Source: Microbacterium sp. KUDC0406 (GTDB taxonomy: Bacteria; Actinomycetota; Actinomycetes; Actinomycetales; Microbacteriaceae). Taken from it: a stretch of 64,000 nucleotides of DNA. The notes under the pieces were generated by a model. The model was not told the origin of the DNA. It did not search any database and saw only the letters and a program-made list of their open reading frames with translations. The stretch's first letter is position 1. Every line of letters begins with the position of its first letter. Where the stretch lies: assembly GCF_021582875.1 (NCBI RefSeq), contig NZ_CP091138.1:248001-312000 (forward strand), read 5' to 3'. The translations under genes were made by a program, and so were the position numbers. Of the stretch, positions 59,867-64,000 are shown piece by piece.

Positions 59867-60349
59867 ATGCTTTTTGAGGTTGGCGAAACCGTCGTCTACC
59901 CGCACCACGGGGCCGCGACGATCATCGAGGTCAAAGACCGTGTGATCAAGGGCGAGACGAAGAAGTATCTGAAGCTCAACGTCACCCAGGGCGATCTCAT
60001 CATCGAGGTTCCGGCCGAGAACGTCGACCTGGTCGGCGTGCGCGACGTGATCGGCAAGGAGGGCCTCGACCACGTGTTCGAGGTGCTGCGTGCGCCGTTC
60101 ACGGAGGAGCCGACCAACTGGTCGCGCCGTTACAAGGCGAACCTCGAGAAGCTCGCCTCCGGCGATGTCATCAAGGTCAGCGAGGTCGTCCGAGACCTGT
60201 GGCGCCGCGATCAGGACCGCGGTCTGTCGGCCGGTGAGAAGCGGATGCTGGCGAAGGCCCGTCAGATCCTCATCTCCGAGCTGGCCCTCGCCGAGAAGAT
60301 CGACGAGGACAAGGCCGGCGAGCTGCTCGACGAGGTGCTCGCCTCCTGA
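59867..60349 (+). CDS. carD: CarD-family RNA polymerase-binding regulator
   Basis: A 160-aa protein: N-terminal Tudor-like RNAP-interaction domain ([41 protein letters not shown]) and a helical C-terminal DNA-binding part ([20 protein letters not shown], ending [17 protein letters not shown]). It stabilises open complexes at rRNA promoters. It starts at ATG 59867 after GAAAGGACAC; a TATCCT box is at 59835-59840. In mycobacteria the next gene is ispD; here the ABC cluster lies between them. Confidence 0.95.
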   Translation: MLFEVGETVVYPHHGAATIIEVKDRVIKGETKKYLKLNVTQGDLIIEVPAENVDLVGVRDVIGKEGLDHVFEVLRAPFTEEPTNWSRRYKANLEKLASGDVIKVSEVVRDLWRRDQDRGLSAGEKRMLAKARQILISELALAEKIDEDKAGELLDEVLAS

Positions 60350-60370
60350 GCCGAACAGGCTTCCGAGTTC

Positions 60371-60410
60371 ACGAGGGAGGGCGGATGCTGCGGCATCCGC
60401 CCTCCCTCGT
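60371..60410 (+). terminator. Terminator of carD
   Basis: ACGAGGGAGGGCGGATGC / GCATCCGCCCTCCCTCGT with a 4-nt loop, followed by CTTGT. Confidence 0.87.
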
Positions 60411-60425
60411 CTTGTCGGGCGCCCC

Positions 60426-61226
60426 TCAGATCGATCGCTGATAGCGGCGGATGGAGCGCACCGCCCAGAGGAAGGCGAGCACGGCGAGGGCCAGCAGCCC
60501 GCCGGCCTGCCACCACGCGGCATCCGGGTAGACGCCGGTCAGCGCACCGCGCCCGAGTTCGACCGCCCAGGTCATCGGGTTCCAGCGCGACACGTTCTGC
60601 ACCCACTCGGGCATCAGCGCGGCGGGCATCATCGTTGTGGACAGGAACGTCGCCGGCAGCACGATGAGCTGGGAGAGGCTGATCAGCGCGATCTGGCTTC
60701 TCGAGGTGAGGGCGACGGCCGCCGAGGCGCCGCAGAAGATCGCCGCGAGCATCGTGGCGACGACGACCGCTGCGATGACGCCGGCAGCGCCACCGGGATA
60801 ACGGGCGCCGGCCAGCCAGCCGATGCCGAGCACGACCAGGGACTGCATCAGGTTGACCACCAGCTGCTGCGCGAGCTGACCGGCGATGATCGCCGATCGC
60901 GACAGGGGCGATGTCAGGTACTGGTCCATGACGCCGGAGGCGATGTCGTCGATGAAGCCGGTGCCTGCCCACGCGCCCGCGTAGAGCACGGTCATCATGA
61001 GGATGCCCGGCACCAGGTAGCCGATGTAGCCGGCATCGCCGAACTGCGGGAGCGCACCGAGGGCGTGGAACACCTGGCCGAACAGCACGATCCAGATGAC
61101 CGGCTGGATGAGGCTCATCACAGGGCCCCAGGCCTGCCGGAGCGAGACGATGGACCACCGCCGGAACACCTGGCCGGCCTGTGCCGGCCAGCCGATGCGA
61201 GCCGGAACGAGGGAGATGGCGTTCAT
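60426..61226 (-). CDS. ABC-2 permease (DrrB-like)
   Basis: A 266-aa protein with six helices and the ABC2 pattern SVLGIGWLAGARYPGG-like region and MTWAVELGRGALTG (the DrrB box). It starts at ATG 61226, overlapping the ATPase stop as ATGA, and is the last gene of the PadR-led cluster. The exported compound is unknown. Confidence 0.88.
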   Translation of the reverse strand: MNAISLVPARIGWPAQAGQVFRRWSIVSLRQAWGPVMSLIQPVIWIVLFGQVFHALGALPQFGDAGYIGYLVPGILMMTVLYAGAWAGTGFIDDIASGVMDQYLTSPLSRSAIIAGQLAQQLVVNLMQSLVVLGIGWLAGARYPGGAAGVIAAVVVATMLAAIFCGASAAVALTSRSQIALISLSQLIVLPATFLSTTMMPAALMPEWVQNVSRWNPMTWAVELGRGALTGVYPDAAWWQAGGLLALAVLAFLWAVRSIRRYQRSI

Positions 61227-62236
61227 GCCGCTGCTCCTTCCTGGAGGGTGATGTCGTCGCCGAAGGAATGCCCGACGAAGTGCAGGTACACGTCGTCGAG
61301 CGTGGGGTGGGAGGCCGAGACCTGGCCATAGCGGATGCCTGCGGCATCCAGCGCCGAGATCACGGCGCCGACCGCGGTGGAGGCGTCCTCCACCCGGGCG
61401 ATGAGCTGACCGTCGACACCGGAGGTCTCGACGATCGCGTCGGACCCGAGCGACGGGATGCGGGCGATCGCGGCCCGCACGGCGTCGGCGTCGGGCTCGA
61501 TCAGCGCGACCCTCAGCGAGTCGCCGTGCAGCGCGGCCTTCAGCGAGTCCGGGGCGCCCTGCGCCACGGCCCTGCCGCGATCGACGAGGAGGATCTCGTC
61601 GGCGAGCCGATCGGCCTCCTCCATGTAGTGCGTGGTGAGGACGACGGTGAGGGCGTCGTGCGCTGACAGTCGGCGGATCTCCGTCCACATCGTCGCCCGC
61701 GCCTCCGGGTCGAGGCCGGTGGTCGGCTCGTCCAGGAACAGCACGCGCGGCCGGTGCACGAGGGCGGCGGCGACGTCGAGCCGGCGGCGCATGCCGCCGG
61801 AGAAGGTGCGCACCGGCCGGCCGGCGGCATCCGCCAGACCGAAGTCGTCGAGAAGCTGGGCGGTGCGGGCGACGGCGTCGCCTCTGGACGAGCCCCGCAT
61901 CCGCGCCGCGATCTCGAGGTTCTCCGTGGCGGTGAGGTTCGGATCCGTACCGGTGCCCTGCGACACATAGCCGATGGCGGCGCGCACCGCCCCGGGGTCG
62001 GTCCGCACGTCATGTCCGGCGACGGTTGCGTGCCCGGAGGTCGGGCGCGACAGAGTGGTGAGGATCTTGGTGGTGGTGGACTTGCCGGCGCCGTTGGGGC
62101 CGAGCAGGCCGAAGACGCGGCCGGCCGGCACGACGAATCCGAGTCCGTCCAGTGCGCGGACCGTCGTACGGCGTCGGCGGCCCGGATAGACCTTGACGAG
62201 GTCCTCGGCGACGATCGCCGAGCTGTTCTCGGGCAT
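61223..62236 (-). CDS. ABC exporter ATPase (DrrA-like)
   Basis: A 337-aa ATPase: Walker A LLGPNGAGKSTTTKIL (about residues 44-59), signature FSGGMRRRLDVAAAL, Walker B VLFLDEPTTGLDPEAR, His switch TTHYMEEAD and a DrrA-type C-terminal domain (PTLDDVYLHFVGHSF). It is translated with the permease. Confidence 0.92.
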   Translation of the reverse strand: MPENSSAIVAEDLVKVYPGRRRRTTVRALDGLGFVVPAGRVFGLLGPNGAGKSTTTKILTTLSRPTSGHATVAGHDVRTDPGAVRAAIGYVSQGTGTDPNLTATENLEIAARMRGSSRGDAVARTAQLLDDFGLADAAGRPVRTFSGGMRRRLDVAAALVHRPRVLFLDEPTTGLDPEARATMWTEIRRLSAHDALTVVLTTHYMEEADRLADEILLVDRGRAVAQGAPDSLKAALHGDSLRVALIEPDADAVRAAIARIPSLGSDAIVETSGVDGQLIARVEDASTAVGAVISALDAAGIRYGQVSASHPTLDDVYLHFVGHSFGDDITLQEGAAA

Positions 62237-62255
62237 GACGAGACATCCCTTCCTG

Positions 62256-62282
62256 TTCTGAGGGTTCTGAGGGTCCTGAGGG
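62256..62282. repeat. Three tandem 9-bp repeats before the ATPase gene
   Basis: TTCTGAGGG, TTCTGAGGG and TCCTGAGGG stand in a row in the short spacer between the membrane protein stop and the ATPase start. Confidence 0.6.
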
Positions 62283-62303
62283 AGGTGCCGAGTTCTGGCG
62301 GTG

Positions 62304-63196
62304 CTACCGGTCGCTGCGCGAGCCGAACAGCATCCTCGCCAGGAGGAGCATCATGGCGGCGAAGCCGCCGACGAAGGCGAGCGGGGCCCACCACCATCCG
62401 ACCGTGAACACCAGCACGGCGATGACCGCGAAGGTGACGATCCAGATCACGGCGGTGTAGATGCCGAACCGCGCGGCGGTCTCGGGCTCCTGCTCGAAGC
62501 GGTTCGGAGGCATGTCGGAGTATGCGGCCCGCGTCCACGCCTTGTGGCGGTTCGTCTGGGTGGCGCCGAGGAAGGCGAACAGGATGATCGAGGCGATCCC
62601 CCTGAGGCGCCGAACACCACGCACCACACCGGCAGGGACTGCAGCACGACGAGCCCGATGAAGCCGAGGCCGTAGAGCCCCAGGAAGCTCGCGAGGGCGT
62701 ATGAGGCGGCGCGATTCTGCGGCATCGGATGGTTCGTCGTCGTCTCCTGCGAGAGCGAGTCGCCGACGAGGAGCCCCACGCCGGTCGCGGCGACGCCGAG
62801 CAGCCCGATGATCGGGCCCGCGGGCAGGGGGAGCGCGCCGGTCGCGCCGAGGACCGACAGCGTGACTCCGATCACGACCAGGGCCGACCAGAGGACGGCG
62901 CGCACGATGAAGCCGGGCTTCGGGCGCACCCTGTTCCGCTGGGCGATCGCGATGTAGTCGGGCGTCGTGACGCCTCGGCCCGAGTCGGTGCTGGCGTCCT
63001 CGAGCAGGTCGCGCACGTCGCCGAGGTCGGAGATGGCGCGCCGTGCGGCCTCGTCGGGGGAGGTGCCCGTTGCGGTGAGCTCGTCGACCTGGGCGACGAG
63101 GTTGGCGCGGATCTCCTCCTTCAGGTCCTGGGCGGCGGGGGTCATCTCGACGCCGGCGAAGGCCTCGTCGAGCAGGCGGTGGATGTCGGTGTTCAT
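62304..63196 (-). CDS. Permease-prefix (DUF1700-like) membrane protein, frameshifted near 62600
   Basis: The N-terminus (EEIRANLVAQVDELTATGTS and ARRAISDLGDVRDLL) is the permease-prefix/DUF1700 domain found beside PadR regulators; helices follow (AVLWSALVVIGVTLSVLGAT, IIGLLGVAATGVGLLVG). The frame breaks at a G-run near 62596-62600; one extra G gives VVFGASGGIASIILFAFLGA and the C-terminal helices to the stop at 62304. The role is probably in envelope sensing together with the ABC pair. Confidence 0.8.
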
Positions 63197-63546
63197 CGGT
63201 CGTTGTCCTTCACGTCGAGCAGGGAGTCGATGATGCGGCGGGTGGCGACCCAGGCCGCGACGTTGCCGCGGTAGACCGCGCGGCCGGCGTCGGTGATCCG
63301 GTAGTACTTGCGGCGGCCGCCCTGCGTCTCGTCGCCCCAGTAGGACTCGACGAGCCCGTCCTTCTCGAGGCGGCGGTACGTCGCGTAGAGGGTGGCTTCC
63401 TTGATCTCGTGGTCGCCGCCTGTGGCGTCGCGGATGCTCTTGTAGATCTCGAAGCCATAGCGATCGCCGTCGCGCAGCACCCCGAGCACGATCGTGTCGG
63501 TGTGCCCGCGCAGCAGGTCGGCCGCGAACGCATCTTCTCTTGCCAT
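63193..63546 (-). CDS. PadR-family regulator
   Basis: A 117-aa regulator: winged helix DTIVLGVLRDGDRYGFEIYK, KEATLYATYRRLEKDGLVES, and TDAGRAVYRGNVAAW. It starts at ATG 63546 with no ribosome site; a TACAGT -10-like box is 7 nt upstream, so the message is probably leaderless. Its stop overlaps the next start as ATGA. It should repress its own operon through the TCAAGTACT repeats. Confidence 0.9.
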   Translation of the reverse strand: MAREDAFAADLLRGHTDTIVLGVLRDGDRYGFEIYKSIRDATGGDHEIKEATLYATYRRLEKDGLVESYWGDETQGGRRKYYRITDAGRAVYRGNVAAWVATRRIIDSLLDVKDNDR

Positions 63547-63547
63547 G

Positions 63548-63573
63548 TCAAGTACTGTATCACATCAAGTACT
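63548..63573 (-). promoter_or_regulatory. PadR operator: direct repeats of TCAAGTACT
   Basis: TCAAGTACT occurs at 63548-63556 and 63565-63573, 17 bp apart, over the promoter and immediately before the PadR start codon. This AT-rich site lies between padR and ispD. Confidence 0.65.
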
Positions 63574-63624
63574 CGATAAGGCAAGGAATCTGCGCAGTCC
63601 GATGTGCGCCGGTAACGTGAGAGC

Positions 63625-64000
63625 GTGACACTGCAGCCGGTACCGGACACCGCGATCATCGTCGTCGCCGCAGGCTCGGGAACCCGCCTGGGCGCCGACG
63701 CGCCCAAGGCCCTGGTCGGCATCGATGAGCGCACCATCCTGCGCCATGCCCTCGACGGCGTCTTCTCCGCCGCACCCATGCAGGTCGTCGTCGTCGCCCC
63801 CGCCGGATACGAGGGGGTGGCTGAGACGGTGCTGCACGCAGCGGCCGGCGACCGCGCAGACCTGGGGCGTGTGGTGACCGGCGGCGACACACGACAGGGC
63901 TCCGTCGCCCGCGGACTCGCCGCGCTGTGGGGCGATGTGAGCACCGTGCTCGTGCACGACGCGGCGAGGGCGCTCACGCCCGCAGCCCTGATCGACGCCG
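63625..64000 (+). CDS. ispD: 2-C-methyl-D-erythritol 4-phosphate cytidylyltransferase, N-terminal part
   Basis: From GTG 63625, 125 codons run off the right edge with no stop. IIVVAAGSGTRLGADAPKAL is the CTP-binding loop with Arg and Lys, followed by VTGGDTRQGSVARGLAAL and VLVHDAARALTPAAL, the IspD catalytic motif. It makes CDP-methylerythritol in the MEP isoprenoid pathway. carD-ispD adjacency is normal in actinobacteria; here the PadR-ABC cluster is inserted between them. Confidence 0.95.
   Translation, partial: MTLQPVPDTAIIVVAAGSGTRLGADAPKALVGIDERTILRHALDGVFSAAPMQVVVVAPAGYEGVAETVLHAAAGDRADLGRVVTGGDTRQGSVARGLAALWGDVSTVLVHDAARALTPAALIDA

Overview
This 64 kb window is chromosomal DNA from a high-GC actinobacterium, most likely Microbacterium or another Microbacteriaceae. 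The evidence is: GC-rich codon use with frequent GTG/TTG starts and GTGA/ATGA overlaps; conserved actinobacterial gene blocks (recR/lysC/asd; acs-tad-topA-tmk-holB; ppk-mutT1 with glnR nearby; phoU/senX3/regX3; carD...ispD); and PHO boxes of the GTTCACC type. No rRNA, prophage or CRISPR array was seen.

Layout. 1-11.9 kb: 3' end of recR, an EamA exporter, a DUF2871 membrane protein, a NarL-type two-component pair, lysC (with an internal beta-subunit start) and asd, mqo, tdk, and a GntR regulator with lldD behind two TGGTCNGACCA operators. 11-18.7 kb: a HAD phosphatase, tRNA-Pro(CGG), a metallophosphatase, a PASTA penicillin-binding protein, DUF4177, RidA and acs. 18.8-27.2 kb: a candidate 6C small RNA, a compact Tad pilus locus (ATPase, TadB/C-like, DUF4244 pilin-like, two TadE/G-like), topA, tmk, holB. 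27-36.9 kb: a secreted hydrolase, tRNA-Thr, pncA-like, DUF1697, a SnoaL/PadR divergent pair, YigZ, a CGNR zinc-finger protein, and a DesK/DesR-like system beside a DrrAB-like ABC exporter. 37 kb: tRNA-Lys(UUU) interrupted by a 219-nt group I intron. 37.3-50.9 kb: an actinobacterial hypothetical, aminodeoxychorismate lyase-like, an MFS exporter, the pstSCAB operon, mutT1, ppk, glnR, small membrane proteins, a nitrobindin-like protein and ygfZ. 50.9-52.6 kb: a complete IS1380-family element with a 5-bp target duplication. 53-64 kb: a phosphotransferase pseudogene, a methyltransferase, gpmA, phoU, senX3/regX3, a lipoprotein, carD, a PadR-controlled ABC cluster and the start of ispD.

Two themes cut across the window. 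(1) Four families of small dispersed repeats occupy intergenic spaces and some coding sequence: A, 19-bp units arranged in inverted arrays around a GTATTCGCG core; B, long palindromes with GGTCGTTGAGCGAG arms, which supply stop codons to flanking genes and were the target of the IS1380 element; C, a 22-bp CCCTTCGACAGGCTCAGG element found inside topA and lldD; D, hairpins with CCCGCGCCGAGAC arms. (2) About nine genes, including the normally essential asd and topA, carry single indels, mostly one-base losses in G/C runs, which look like sequence or assembly error rather than gene decay.

How the genes work together: phosphate uptake (pstSCAB), polyphosphate synthesis (ppk), PhoU and SenX3/RegX3 form one phosphate regulon linked by shared GTTNACC boxes. 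LldR-like control of lldD, with mqo and acs, indicates growth on lactate, malate and acetate. lysC/asd feed lysine/DAP synthesis, and ponA builds the wall. The most notable single find is the group I intron in tRNA-Lys.
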